NCBI GenBank assembly: GCA_036279355.1
Contig: DASUJH010000028.1
Coordinates: 1-45,576, forward strand
Source: Gemmatimonadales bacterium
GTDB lineage: Bacteria > Gemmatimonadota > Gemmatimonadetes > Gemmatimonadales > GWC2-71-9
DNA: 45,576 nucleotides
Direction: 5' to 3'
Shown here: piece after piece, positions 1-8,395 of the stretch
How the letters are laid out: every line of letters begins with the position of its first letter
Position numbering within the stretch: position 1 is the first letter of the stretch
Notes under the pieces: generated by a model
Told to the model about the DNA's origin: nothing
Database searches by the model: none
What the model saw: the letters and a program-made list of their open reading frames with translations, nothing else
Position numbers and translations under genes: made by a program

Positions 1-2
1 CC

Positions 3-827
3 GGCGACGGCGGTCGCGTGCTCGCCGCGTATCGCGATCCGCTCGGCGGGCACTGGCAGGTGCTTGCGGCCCTCCCGATCGACCGCGTCGAGCCCACCCC
101 GTACCAGCGCGACCTTTCCGAGCCCCACGTCGCCCGCCTCGCGGACGCGATCGAGCGGCTCGACCGCTTTCTCGATCCGGTCGTCGCGGTACGCACAGCG
201 GACGGCCGCTACTGGACGCCCAACGGCAATCACCGGCTCGCCGCGCTCCGACGGCTCGGCGCCCGCGCCGTCGTCGCGCTCGTCGTGCCCGAGCCCGAGG
301 TCGCCCACCGCATCCTGCTGCTCAACACCGAGAAGGCGCACAACCTGCGCGAGCGCGCGCTCGAGGTCTCGCGCCTCGCCGAGAGCCTGGCCGCGCTCGA
401 CGACCGGCCCGAGCGGGAGTATGCCATCGAGTTTGAGGAGCCGTCGCTCCTCACCCTCGGTCTCTGTTATCAGCGGAACGGGCGCTTTGCCGGCGCCAGC
501 TACCACCCGGTCCTCAAGCGCGTCGAGCAGTTCCTCCCCAACCGCCTCTCGCGCGCGCTCGAGATTCGCGCCGAGCGGGCCGAACGACTGCTCGAGCTGG
601 ATGCCGGCGTGAGCGAGGCGATGGCGCGGCTCCGCGAGCGCGGCTTCGACAGCCCGTACCTCCGGGCGTTCGTCGTGGCACGGATCAATCCGCTCCGCTT
701 CAGGCGGGGCGCCAAAGCCGACGTGGACGAGACGATCGAGCGGATGCTCGCCGCGGCACGCCGGTTCGACGCGGGCAAAATCCGCGCGGACCAGGTGGCG
801 ACGGCCGGCGGTGCCGCGGAGGAGTGA
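3..827 (+). CDS. ParB N-terminal-domain protein, 5' end probably cut by window edge
   Basis: The frame is open to the first bases of the window, so the true start probably lies upstream; a GTG at 18 is the first internal candidate. The N-terminal half has the ParB/sulfiredoxin-like fold signature: a segment starting 'RVEPTPYQRDLSE', then 'VARLADAIERL', then the ligand-loop motif 'NGNHRLAALRRLG', in the place where ParB proteins carry their GERR-type motif. The C-terminal part is helical and charged (many Arg/Glu). There is no partner ParA and no parS site in view, so a chromosome-partition role is not supported. ParB-fold proteins of this kind can be nucleotide-dependent switches or kinases, but no specific activity can be read here. 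The next gene begins about 107 nt downstream with its own ribosome binding site. Confidence 0.7.
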   Translation, partial: GDGGRVLAAYRDPLGGHWQVLAALPIDRVEPTPYQRDLSEPHVARLADAIERLDRFLDPVVAVRTADGRYWTPNGNHRLAALRRLGARAVVALVVPEPEVAHRILLLNTEKAHNLRERALEVSRLAESLAALDDRPEREYAIEFEEPSLLTLGLCYQRNGRFAGASYHPVLKRVEQFLPNRLSRALEIRAERAERLLELDAGVSEAMARLRERGFDSPYLRAFVVARINPLRFRRGAKADVDETIERMLAAARRFDAGKIRADQVATAGGAAEE

Positions 828-924
828 GCGCGCCAGAGGCCCCGCGAGGCGAGCCTGGACCCTCGCCGCGATCCACGCGAGATTGCGGGCCACCCCACCC
901 GCAATGCCGCGGCGCCAGGTTCCC

Positions 925-929
925 GGAGG
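925..929 (+). promoter_or_regulatory. Shine-Dalgarno site deciding the hydrolase start
   Basis: GGAGG at 925-929, 5 nt before ATG 935. It supports ATG 935 over the in-frame upstream codon at 824. Confidence 0.6.
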
Positions 930-934
930 TCCGT

Positions 935-1768
935 ATGACCGCTCGCCGTCGTCGATCCCGCCAGTTCCAGCCGCTCACCGGGGCGGCATCCCACGTGCTC
1001 GTCGCCGCGATCGCGCTCGCCGTGGGTGCCGCCGGCGCGTACGGCGTGCGTACCGGCCAACGGCTCGATCCGGTGACGACGCACGGCGAGTGGGTCCACA
1101 TCAAAACCTCCAGCGGCGACTCGCTCCGCGCGTACGTCGCATATCCCGAGCGGAAGACGAAGGCGCCGGCGATGATCGTGATCCACGAGATCTTCGGCCT
1201 GAGCGACTGGGAGCCGACCGTGGCCGACCGGCTCGCCAAGAACGGCTACGTGGCGGCCGTGCCCGACCTGCTCTCGACAAAGTACGGCCGCTCGCCCGCG
1301 AGCCCCGACTCGGGCCGCAAGCTCGTGGCCGAGCTCGAGCCCGACCGGATCACGCGGGACCTCGACGCGACCTACGCCTACCTCAACGGGCGCACGGGGG
1401 TGGAGCGGGACAAGATCGGCGTCATCGGCTTCTGCTGGGGCGGGGGCCAGAGCTTCCGCTACGCGACCAACAATCCGCACCTCCGCGCCGCCGTGGTCTG
1501 CTACGGCCCGGCGCCCGACACCGCCGCCATGCGCCGCATCAAGGCGCCGGTCCTCGGCATCTACGGCGAGAACGACGCGCGCATCACCGGCGCGCTGCCC
1601 GAGGTGACCGCCGCGATGAACGCGCTGGGGAAGAGCTACACGCCGGAGGTGTTTCCCGGCACCGGCCACGGCTTTCTGAGGCCGGGCCGCCAGGGATCGG
1701 ATGGTCCGGAGGTCGAGCGCGCGTGGACGCGGATTCTCCAGTTCCTCCGCGCGAGGCTCGGCGGCTAG
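935..1768 (+). CDS. Dienelactone hydrolase family protein, exported or membrane-anchored
   Basis: An alpha/beta hydrolase of the dienelactone-hydrolase family, 277 residues from the ATG at 935. That start is preferred because GGAGG lies 5 nt upstream (925-929); the frame stays open further up, to 824. Residues about 19-38 form a hydrophobic segment after an Arg-rich start, so the enzyme is exported or N-terminally anchored. Family catalytic residues are visible: nucleophile Cys167 in 'GFCWGG', Asp214 in 'GENDAR', His245 in 'GTGHGF', and Glu85 in 'IHEIFGL', equivalent to the Glu that activates the cysteine in classic DLH. The natural substrate is unknown; this family hydrolyses lactones and small esters. 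An M1 peptidase gene follows 24 nt later on the same strand. Confidence 0.9.
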   Translation: MTARRRRSRQFQPLTGAASHVLVAAIALAVGAAGAYGVRTGQRLDPVTTHGEWVHIKTSSGDSLRAYVAYPERKTKAPAMIVIHEIFGLSDWEPTVADRLAKNGYVAAVPDLLSTKYGRSPASPDSGRKLVAELEPDRITRDLDATYAYLNGRTGVERDKIGVIGFCWGGGQSFRYATNNPHLRAAVVCYGPAPDTAAMRRIKAPVLGIYGENDARITGALPEVTAAMNALGKSYTPEVFPGTGHGFLRPGRQGSDGPEVERAWTRILQFLRARLGG

Positions 1769-1792
1769 CGGGCGCGCTCGGCACGCCCTCTC

Positions 1793-3409
1793 ATGTTTTC
1801 CATTCTTCTCCTGCAGGCCGCCGCCGCGGGCGCGGGGGCGGGCGCGGCGCTCGCCGCGGGGGCGGACACGGCGCTCCCCACGCAGGACGCCATCCACTAC
1901 GACGTGACGCTCGCACCGAGCGACAGCGGCCGATATCTCGAGGGCTCGGTCGAGACGCGCTGGCGGCTCCGCTTGCGGGGGCCGATCACGCTGGCGCTCG
2001 ACTCGGCGATGGAGGTCGTGCGCGTGCTGGAAGGCGGCCGCGCCGGGGAATTGCATCGCGTCGCGTGGCGGCGCGAGAGCGACCGCCTCGTGATCCCCGA
2101 CCAGAGCGCGCCGGGCGACACCATCACCACCCGCGTCGAATACCGCGGCGAGCCGCGCGAAGGGCTCGTCTTCCGCGGCACCGGGCGCAACCGCACCATC
2201 TTTGCGGACAACTGGCCGGACCGCGCCCACGGCTGGCTCCCGGTGCAGGACCATCCCTCCGACAAGGCCTCGGTGAGCTTTCACGTGGAGGCGCCGATTG
2301 CAGACGAGGTGATCGCGAACGGGACTCTGCGCGGCGTGGACACGCTGCCGCGGGGCCGCGCGGTGTGGAGCTACGACATGCCGCGGGACATTCCGGTGTA
2401 CACGATGGTGATCGGCATCGCCCGGTTCGCGGTGACCCCGCTGCCGGACGCCGCCTGCAAAGTCCGCTGCGTCCACCAGAGCGTGTGGACCGCGCCGGCC
2501 GACTCGGCGTTCGCGCTCGCGGGGCCGTTCCGCCGGGTTGGAGAAATCGTCGACTTCTTCTCGCGACTCATGGGACCCTTTCCGTACGCGTCGCTGGCGC
2601 ACGTCGAATCGAGCACCGAGTTCGGCGGAATGGAAAACACCACCGCGATCTTCTACAACGACAGCCTCTATCGCGCCCGCAGGCTCGGCGAGCAGACGGT
2701 GGCGCACGAGACGGCGCACCAGTGGTTCGGCGACGCGGTGACGGAGCGCGACTGGCACCACCTCTGGCTCTCGGAGGGCTTCGCCACCTATCTCGCGGCA
2801 ATGTGGGGCGAGCACGCGGCCGGCGCGGATGGGCCCGCGGTGCTCGCGGACGAGATGCGGCGCGCGGCCGGGCAGTACTTCGCGTCGTCCGTCGTGGATC
2901 GACCGATCCTCGATCCGTCGGTGCGCGATCTGCTCTCGCTGCTCAACGAGAACAACTACCAGAAGGGCGCCTGGGTGCTGCACCAGCTTCGCGGCATGAT
3001 CGGAGACTCGGCGTTCGCGGCGGGACTCCGCGGCTATTACCGCGCGTACCGCGACAGCACCGCGCTCTCGGCCGACTTCGCGCGGGTGATGGGCGAGGCC
3101 GCGGGGCGCAATCTCGACTGGTACTTCACCCAGGCGCTGACCCAGCCCGGCTATCCGGTGCTCGATGTGCGCTGGCGCTACGACGGCGGCCGGCTCGCGC
3201 TCACGATCCGGCAGACGCAGCCGGCCGAGTGGGGATTGTACCGGATGCCGGGGCTCGAGATCGTAGTCGATGGCCGGCCGATCAGGGTGGACGTGGATGG
3301 CCGCGAGACGCGGCGGGTTGTCGACGGAATCGCGCGGGCGCCGGCCGCGGTCGAGGTGGACCCGCATGCCTGGTGGCTGCTCAAGGCCACGGTTGCGCGT
3401 GAGGGGTGA
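1793..3409 (+). CDS. M1 family zinc aminopeptidase, exported
   Basis: A secreted metallo-aminopeptidase, 538 residues, shorter than the roughly 850-residue PepN type and close to the leukotriene-A4-hydrolase/ERAP core without the long helical C-terminus. A hydrophobic Ala/Gly-rich signal segment covers residues 1-23. The exopeptidase motif 'GGMEN' (278-282) binds the free N-terminus of substrates. The zinc site is H305-E306-x-x-H309 with the third ligand E328 18 residues on ('WLSEGFATY'), exactly the M1 spacing. It probably removes N-terminal amino acids from peptides in the periplasm. Its 3' end overlaps the next gene by 11 nt if that gene starts at GTG 3399, suggesting co-translation. Confidence 0.93.
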   Translation: MFSILLLQAAAAGAGAGAALAAGADTALPTQDAIHYDVTLAPSDSGRYLEGSVETRWRLRLRGPITLALDSAMEVVRVLEGGRAGELHRVAWRRESDRLVIPDQSAPGDTITTRVEYRGEPREGLVFRGTGRNRTIFADNWPDRAHGWLPVQDHPSDKASVSFHVEAPIADEVIANGTLRGVDTLPRGRAVWSYDMPRDIPVYTMVIGIARFAVTPLPDAACKVRCVHQSVWTAPADSAFALAGPFRRVGEIVDFFSRLMGPFPYASLAHVESSTEFGGMENTTAIFYNDSLYRARRLGEQTVAHETAHQWFGDAVTERDWHHLWLSEGFATYLAAMWGEHAAGADGPAVLADEMRRAAGQYFASSVVDRPILDPSVRDLLSLLNENNYQKGAWVLHQLRGMIGDSAFAAGLRGYYRAYRDSTALSADFARVMGEAAGRNLDWYFTQALTQPGYPVLDVRWRYDGGRLALTIRQTQPAEWGLYRMPGLEIVVDGRPIRVDVDGRETRRVVDGIARAPAAVEVDPHAWWLLKATVAREG

Positions 3410-4181
3410 CGCGGCGCTCGCACTGCTCGCGCTGCTGGCGGCGTGCTCCACCGGAATCTCGCCGTTCCGGGGGCGCGCCAGGATCGGGCGCGACGCCTAC
3501 GCCGTCTTTGTGGGCGACGCGCCCGGCAATCGGACCGACTTGTTCGGCGTGCGCGCGGACGGCGGCGAGGTCGTGCAGATCACCTTCAGCAACGTCGCCG
3601 AGACGGCGCCGGCGCTCTCGCCGGATGGTTCGGTCGTCGCGTTTATCCGCCAGCACTCGCTCGGCGACTCGGCGCGCGCCGACGTCTGGGTCATGAACCT
3701 GCTGAGCGGCGCCGAGCGCGAGCTGCCGCTCGGCGCGGATGCGGCGCGGCCCGAGCGCGTGGGGTGGTGGGACGACGGCCGGGTGATCTACGTGCGGGCC
3801 GGTGCCGAATTGTGGCGACTGGACGCGCCGCCCGCGCCGCCCGCCGCGCGTCCCGTGGCGCCGGCCAAGCGGGCAGCCGCCGACTCGAGTCTCGCCGTGT
3901 GGCTCGGCGCGCCGCCCTTCGCGCGGGTGGTGGCGTGCGGCGATTCGCTCTGCGCCCAGGGCGACAGCGGGCGAGCCGCGGCCTTTGCAGCAGGCCACGA
4001 CCCGGTGCGCTGGGGGCCGGACTCCGTGGGCTATGTAGTCGATGGAAGGCTGGTGATCCGGCCCGACGGCCCGGGGCACGGCCGGCCCATGGAATGGACC
4101 GGCGCCCCCGCGCACCCGCGCCAATTCACGTTTTTTCCAGGGCTTCGCTCAACCGACGCGGGGCCGCAGGCGCCGCCGTGA
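3399..4181 (+). CDS. Lipoprotein with TolB/WD40-like beta-propeller repeats
   Basis: A predicted lipoprotein of 260 residues. With the GTG at 3399 the protein begins with a short signal peptide ending in the lipobox 'LLAAC' (Cys16). The open frame extends upstream to 3270 inside the M1 gene, but that extension is Arg-rich and lacks a signal peptide; TTG 3393 is a close alternative. Residues about 30-110 contain beta-propeller blades of the TolB/PD40 type ('VVQITFSNVAETAPALSPDG', 'ADVWVMNLLSGAERELPL'), which usually form protein-binding surfaces. Only about two clear blades are seen, so the propeller is partial or divergent. The role is unknown; overlap with the peptidase gene suggests joint expression. 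Confidence 0.65.
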   Translation: MRGDAALALLALLAACSTGISPFRGRARIGRDAYAVFVGDAPGNRTDLFGVRADGGEVVQITFSNVAETAPALSPDGSVVAFIRQHSLGDSARADVWVMNLLSGAERELPLGADAARPERVGWWDDGRVIYVRAGAELWRLDAPPAPPAARPVAPAKRAAADSSLAVWLGAPPFARVVACGDSLCAQGDSGRAAAFAAGHDPVRWGPDSVGYVVDGRLVIRPDGPGHGRPMEWTGAPAHPRQFTFFPGLRSTDAGPQAPP

Positions 4182-4218
4182 TCCTGCGCGCGCATCGAGC
4201 GCGAGCGCGCCGCGCGAG

Positions 4219-4248
4219 TTGAAGCGGGTAGACGCTTCGAGGTACATT
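4219..4248 (+). promoter_or_regulatory. Candidate sigma-70-type promoter
   Basis: TTGAAG (4219-4224), 18 nt, TACATT (4243-4248). Each box matches 4 of 6 consensus positions. It lies upstream of the saccharopine-dehydrogenase-like gene and would give a 5' UTR of about 36 nt. Confidence 0.3.
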
Positions 4249-4290
4249 CCGAGGCTCCGTCCGATCCCGAACGCCACCGAGATGCGCGCC

Positions 4291-5433
4291 ATGAAGATGC
4301 TCGTCCTCGGAGCCGGCCTCCAGGGCTCCGCGTGTGCTTACGATCTGCTGCAGAACCGCGCCGTCGAGCGCGTCACGCTCGCCGACCTCCGGCTCGACCC
4401 GCTGCCGCCGTTTCTCCAGGGCGACTGGGGCGGACGGCTCTGCCGGCTCTCGCTCGACGTGACCGATCGCGCCGCGGTGCGCCGCGCGATGGCGGGTCAC
4501 GCAGGCGTGCTGAGCGCCATTCCCTACTACTACAACGGCCCCATGGCCGCAGCGGCCGTCGAGAGCGGCTGCCATTTCGCGGATCTGGGCGGCAACACCG
4601 AGATCGTCTTCGAGCAGAAGAAGCTCGACGCGGAAGCGCGCAAGAAGGATCTGTCGATCATTCCCGACTGCGGGCTCGCCCCCGGCATGGTGAACATCCT
4701 CGCGGCCGAGGGGATCCGGCGCATGGATGCCACCGAGCGGGTGAAGATCTTCGTCGGCGGCCTGCCGCAGCATCCGGAGCCTCCGCTCAATTATCAGATC
4801 GTGTACTCGCTCGAGGGCGCGCTCGACTACTACACCACGCCGTCATGGGTGCTGCGCGGCGGCCGGCGGGTGCAGGTGGACGCGCTGAGCGAAATCGAAA
4901 TGGTGGATTTTCCGGCTCCGGTCGGCCGGCTCGAGGCATTCCATACGGCGGGTGGCATCAGCACGTTGCCGTTCGCCTACGAAGGCCGGGTGGACGTGAT
5001 GGAGTACAAGACGCTGCGCTACCCGGGCCATGCGGCGATCATGCGGCCCATCCGCGAGTTGGGCCTGCTGGACAACGCGCCGATCGATGTCAAAGGCGAG
5101 CGGGTCGTACCGCGCGACGTGTTCATCGCGGCGGTGCACCCCAAGCTGTTCAAGCCGCGCGAGCGCGACGTCGTGGCGCTGCAGGTGGAAGTGACCGGCA
5201 CGAAGGACGGCCAACCATCCCGCGCGCGGTTCCGGCTGCTCGACTTCTACGACGCGGAGCAAGGGATCAGCGCCATGATGCGCACCACCGGCTATTCGCT
5301 TTCGATCACGGGCCAGATGCAGGCGGACGGCCGGATTTCCGCGCATGGCGTGCGCACGCCCGACGAGGCGGTGCCGTTCCGGGCCTACGTGGACGAGCTG
5401 GGGGCGCGCGGGGTAAAGATTGAAGAGCTCTGA
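4291..5433 (+). CDS. Saccharopine dehydrogenase family NAD(P)-dependent oxidoreductase
   Basis: A Rossmann-fold reductase of the saccharopine dehydrogenase / lysine 6-dehydrogenase-like group, 380 residues from ATG 4291. The dinucleotide-binding motif 'VLGAGLQG' opens the protein. 'HADLGGNTEIVFEQ'-type and 'DCGLAPGMVNIL' segments typical of this family follow, and the C-terminal half is the family's alpha/beta catalytic domain. The nearby ATGs at 4282 and 4297 are alternatives; 4291 is preferred because GAG at 4279-4281 is correctly spaced and the protein then starts just before the first beta strand. Substrate is not determinable; lysine-derived imines, L-lysine or homospermidine-type substrates are known in the family. 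The last 14 nt overlap the thioredoxin-like gene. Confidence 0.85.
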   Translation: MKMLVLGAGLQGSACAYDLLQNRAVERVTLADLRLDPLPPFLQGDWGGRLCRLSLDVTDRAAVRRAMAGHAGVLSAIPYYYNGPMAAAAVESGCHFADLGGNTEIVFEQKKLDAEARKKDLSIIPDCGLAPGMVNILAAEGIRRMDATERVKIFVGGLPQHPEPPLNYQIVYSLEGALDYYTTPSWVLRGGRRVQVDALSEIEMVDFPAPVGRLEAFHTAGGISTLPFAYEGRVDVMEYKTLRYPGHAAIMRPIRELGLLDNAPIDVKGERVVPRDVFIAAVHPKLFKPRERDVVALQVEVTGTKDGQPSRARFRLLDFYDAEQGISAMMRTTGYSLSITGQMQADGRISAHGVRTPDEAVPFRAYVDELGARGVKIEEL

Positions 5434-6022
5434 TGCCGGCGCGCCCGCGCTCGACTTTCCGTCGCTCTGGAACAAGGCGCTCACCTACGACGGCTTCGTG
5501 CACGCGAGCGATCTCAAGCACCGCGGCTTGTGGGAGGGGCTGCACCGACTCGCCCGCATCCCCGACTGGGCGCTCGCCGCGGTCCCTCCCGATGCGGGGC
5601 TCCGGTTGCTCGTGCTGGTCGAAGACTGGTGCGGCGACGCGTCGAACACCGTGCCGGTGCTCGCCCGTCTGGCCGAGGCCGCGCCCGGGGTCGAGCTGCG
5701 GGTGCTACGGCGCGACGAATACCCCGCGGTGATGGATCGGTATCTCACCAACGGGTCGCGCTCGATTCCGGTGGTGATTGCGCTCGACGAGCACTTCCGC
5801 GAGCGGGGACATTGGGGTCCGCGGCCCACGATGCTCCAGGCCTGGGTGATGGCGCAGCGCGCGGCCGGCGCGCCGAAGGAGTCGATTTACCCCGAGGTTC
5901 GCCGCTGGTATGCCCGCGACCACGGCGAGACCACGCTGGACCAGGTGCTCGCGGCCGCCGGGTTTCCGGCACATCCGGCCGGGCACGAAGCGCCGCCGCT
6001 TCCGCCGATCGGTCCCGCCTAG
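5420..6022 (+). CDS. Thioredoxin-fold family protein with WCGD motif
   Basis: A 200-residue protein starting at TTG 5420, inside the end of the preceding gene (14-nt overlap). Residues about 60-130 have the thioredoxin-fold pattern: 'LLVLVEDWCGDASNTVPVLARL', then 'ELRVLRRDEYP', then the cis-proline-type loop 'SRSIPVVIALD'. The active-site position reads W-C-G-D: only one cysteine, so a classical CxxC dithiol/disulfide exchange is not possible. This matches the Thioredoxin_9-like family, whose biochemical role is undefined; a monothiol or scaffold role is likely. It is translationally coupled to the reductase upstream and converges on the barrel-protein gene, with which it shares a CTAG at the stops. 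Confidence 0.78.
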   Translation: MKSSDAGAPALDFPSLWNKALTYDGFVHASDLKHRGLWEGLHRLARIPDWALAAVPPDAGLRLLVLVEDWCGDASNTVPVLARLAEAAPGVELRVLRRDEYPAVMDRYLTNGSRSIPVVIALDEHFRERGHWGPRPTMLQAWVMAQRAAGAPKESIYPEVRRWYARDHGETTLDQVLAAAGFPAHPAGHEAPPLPPIGPA

Positions 6023-7248
6023 AACATCCAGCCGTACCCAAAGGTGAATCGGGTGCCGTCGGGCCCGCGCGCGAGATTCAACGTGAACGCCATCGTGCGC
6101 AGGAAGCGCACGCCGGCGCCGAGGCCGCCGCCCACCTTCACACCGTCGGTGGTGAGGCGGAAGTCGGTATCCTCGAAGACCCGCCCGGCATCGACAAAGC
6201 CCACCAGCACCAGCGCTCCGAGCGCGCCCTCGGGCCCGAACGACTTCACCTCCTGGCGCACCTCGAAGTTGCCGAGCAGCACGCCCTTGCCCGCGAACCG
6301 GCCGCTTTCGATGGCGCGGAGCGAAAACTGGCCGCCGAGCACGCCGACGGGACGCTCCCAGGCGGGAACTTCGAACCGAGCATCGAGCGTCGGTTCGCCG
6401 AAGAGTTGGGAGCCAAGGAGGCGCGCGGCGACGACGGTGCCGCGGCGCACCGGCAGCCACCCGCGTAGCACCGCGTAGAGCCGTTCGTAGTTGCCGCCGC
6501 CGTTCGCCACCTGGCCGCCGGCTTCGAGCAGCGCGCCGCTCGTGGTGTTGTACTCGTTGTCGCGCAGGTCGAGCACGAGTGCCGCGCGCGCGGAGGCGTC
6601 GTCCTGGCGGAGCACGTCGCCGAAAGTTTCGCGGAACACCGTGGGGCCCTGATCCTGCGCCGAGAACTTGACCGATCGCACGTCGCCCTGCACGGCCAGG
6701 AGCAGCGGGCCGACGATCTGGCGGCTCACCTCGAGCTGGCCGCGATACACGGTGCGGTTCACCCGGTAGAAGAGCGGCTGGGCGTCGTTCACGGCGTCGG
6801 GATCGTTGGGCGTATCGTTGCCGAGCCCGAAAAAGCCGAACCGCGCCTCGCGCACCGCCGCGCCGAGAACCGAGAAGCGCCAGCCGCGCACGAGCCGCGG
6901 CGCGCGAAATTCGGCCCGCGCGAACTGGGTGCCGTGAAAACCGGCTGCAGCGTCGAGGGTGAGCGACGCGCTGGTGGTGACTCGTGCTTCGTACGGCGCG
7001 GCCTCGGCGTAGCGCACGCGGGCCCCGATGAGCGGGCCGTCGTTGGCGAGGCCGCTCAGAAACGGGAAGTAACTCAGGCGCCACGGCACGTCGAGATTGG
7101 TCCAGGTGGACTCAGGAGCCTCGGCCGATGCGAAAGTCGAGTCGGTCGGCGCCGGCTGCTGTGCCGGCAGCGCGGCGGGACCAAGCGCGGCGCCAAGGGC
7201 GAGCACGGCGGATGCGCGGGCGAGCGGGACGAAGCGGTGCAAGGGCAT
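6019..7248 (-). CDS. Outer-membrane beta-barrel protein, BamA/TamA surface-antigen type
   Basis: A 409-residue protein with a signal peptide (about residues 1-29, ending 'ALPAQQ') and a beta-rich body ending in aromatic 'FGYGWMF', the C-terminal Phe used for barrel insertion. Segments such as 'ALVLDLRDNEYNTTSGALLEAGGQ' and 'LVGFVDAGRVFED' are hallmarks of the D15/BamA bacterial surface-antigen domain. No POTRA repeats are present between signal peptide and barrel, so this is a barrel-only homolog rather than BamA itself. It may be a secretion or phospholipase-linked barrel, but no partner domain is seen. The gene is convergent with the thioredoxin-like gene and divergent from the nicotinate phosphoribosyltransferase. 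Confidence 0.85.
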   Translation of the reverse strand: MPLHRFVPLARASAVLALGAALGPAALPAQQPAPTDSTFASAEAPESTWTNLDVPWRLSYFPFLSGLANDGPLIGARVRYAEAAPYEARVTTSASLTLDAAAGFHGTQFARAEFRAPRLVRGWRFSVLGAAVREARFGFFGLGNDTPNDPDAVNDAQPLFYRVNRTVYRGQLEVSRQIVGPLLLAVQGDVRSVKFSAQDQGPTVFRETFGDVLRQDDASARAALVLDLRDNEYNTTSGALLEAGGQVANGGGNYERLYAVLRGWLPVRRGTVVAARLLGSQLFGEPTLDARFEVPAWERPVGVLGGQFSLRAIESGRFAGKGVLLGNFEVRQEVKSFGPEGALGALVLVGFVDAGRVFEDTDFRLTTDGVKVGGGLGAGVRFLRTMAFTLNLARGPDGTRFTFGYGWMF

Positions 7249-7284
7249 CGCGTGGGTCTCGTAATCGAAGGTGACGCGCGTCGC

Positions 7285-7313
7285 TTGCCGCGCGAATTGC
7301 TCGCCTCTAGTTT
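7285..7313 (+). promoter_or_regulatory. Weak candidate promoter in divergent region
   Basis: TTGCCG (7285-7290), 17 nt, TAGTTT (7308-7313), in the 88-nt gap between the divergent barrel gene and the phosphoribosyltransferase gene. The spacing is good; the -10 is poor. Confidence 0.25.
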
Positions 7314-7336
7314 ATCAGCCTTCCCCACCGCCACCC

Positions 7337-8395
7337 ATGGCACACCGGCCGCGACTCGATCCCGCCATCTTCAACCTGCCGGTCGAGCCGATCCGGGCCG
7401 GATACTACTCGGATCGCTACTTCGTGCGCGCGCGCGAGGTGCTGCTGGCCGACGATTATCACCCGCGCGTCACCATGCAGGTGTTCGGCAAGGCGCCCGC
7501 GTTTCTCGGCGGCGTGGACGAGGCGATCGCCATCCTCAAGCTCGGCGCGATCGAGTGGAGCGACCTGGAGGTGTGGGCGCTCTACGATGGCGATGAGGCG
7601 GCACCGTGGGAGACGGTAATGCTGATCGAAGGCCCCTATGACGCTTTCGCGCACCTCGAGACGCTCTACCTTGGCGTGATCGCGCGACGCACGCGGGTCG
7701 CCACCAACACGCGCCGCGTGGTCGAGGCCGCGGCACCGAAGGGCGTGATCTTCTTCCCGGCGCGGCACGATCATTGGCTCATGCAGGCGGGCGACGGCTA
7801 TGCGGCGGACATGGCCGGCGCCACCGGCGTCTCGACCGACGCGCAGGCGTCGTGGTGGCAAAGCCGGGGCGTCGGCACCGTGCCGCACGCGCTCATCGCC
7901 GCGTACGGCGGCGACACCGTGCTCGCGACCCGCAAGTTCTCCGAGTACGTCGGGCCCGACGTGCAGGTCGTGGCGCTGGTGGACTTCGACAACGACTGCG
8001 TGGGCACTTCGCTCGCTGTGGCCGACGCGCTCGGGCCCCGGCTCTACGGGGTGCGGCTCGACACCGGCGAGCTGATGGTGGACCGCTCGCTCTGGCACGA
8101 GCTGGGGCAGATGACGCCGACGGGGGTGAATCCCGCGCTCGTATGGAACGTGCGGCGCGCGCTCGACGCCCGCGGCCACGGTGCGGTGCGGATCGTCGCC
8201 TCGGGCGGATTCACGGTAGAGAAGATCCGGGACTTCGAACGCCAGGGCGTGCCGGTGGATGCGTACGGGGTGGGTTCGGCGCTCTTTGCCGGAACCTACG
8301 ATTTCACGGCTGATATCGTGCTCGTCGATGGAACGCCGTGCGCCAAGGCCGGCCGCGAGTACCGGCCGAACCCGCGGCTCGAGCGGGTACAATGA
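7337..8395 (+). CDS. Nicotinate phosphoribosyltransferase (short form)
   Basis: A type II phosphoribosyltransferase of 352 residues, start ATG 7337; the open frame extends to 7271 but is low-complexity Pro-rich there. It would convert nicotinate plus PRPP to nicotinate mononucleotide in the NAD salvage (Preiss-Handler) pathway. Diagnostic segments are 'AGYYSDRYFVRAREVL' at the N-terminus, 'RHDHWLMQAGDGYAA', 'GTVPHALIAAYGGDTVLATRKF', 'VVALVDFDNDCVGTSLAVA', 'YGVRLDTGELM', and 'IVASGGFTVEKIRDFERQGVPVDAYGVGSAL', where the glycine-rich loop near the end binds the PRPP phosphate. It is shorter than E. coli PncB (about 400). Quinolinate or nicotinamide PRTases share the fold, but the pattern fits nicotinate PRTase best. 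Confidence 0.87.
   Translation: MAHRPRLDPAIFNLPVEPIRAGYYSDRYFVRAREVLLADDYHPRVTMQVFGKAPAFLGGVDEAIAILKLGAIEWSDLEVWALYDGDEAAPWETVMLIEGPYDAFAHLETLYLGVIARRTRVATNTRRVVEAAAPKGVIFFPARHDHWLMQAGDGYAADMAGATGVSTDAQASWWQSRGVGTVPHALIAAYGGDTVLATRKFSEYVGPDVQVVALVDFDNDCVGTSLAVADALGPRLYGVRLDTGELMVDRSLWHELGQMTPTGVNPALVWNVRRALDARGHGAVRIVASGGFTVEKIRDFERQGVPVDAYGVGSALFAGTYDFTADIVLVDGTPCAKAGREYRPNPRLERVQ

Noticed and set aside
500-3451. A 983-codon open frame on the minus strand
   Set aside because: It lies antisense to the ParB-like, hydrolase and M1 peptidase genes, which have clear motifs. Its Arg/His/Ala-rich composition is what GC-rich DNA gives when a real gene is read on the other strand.
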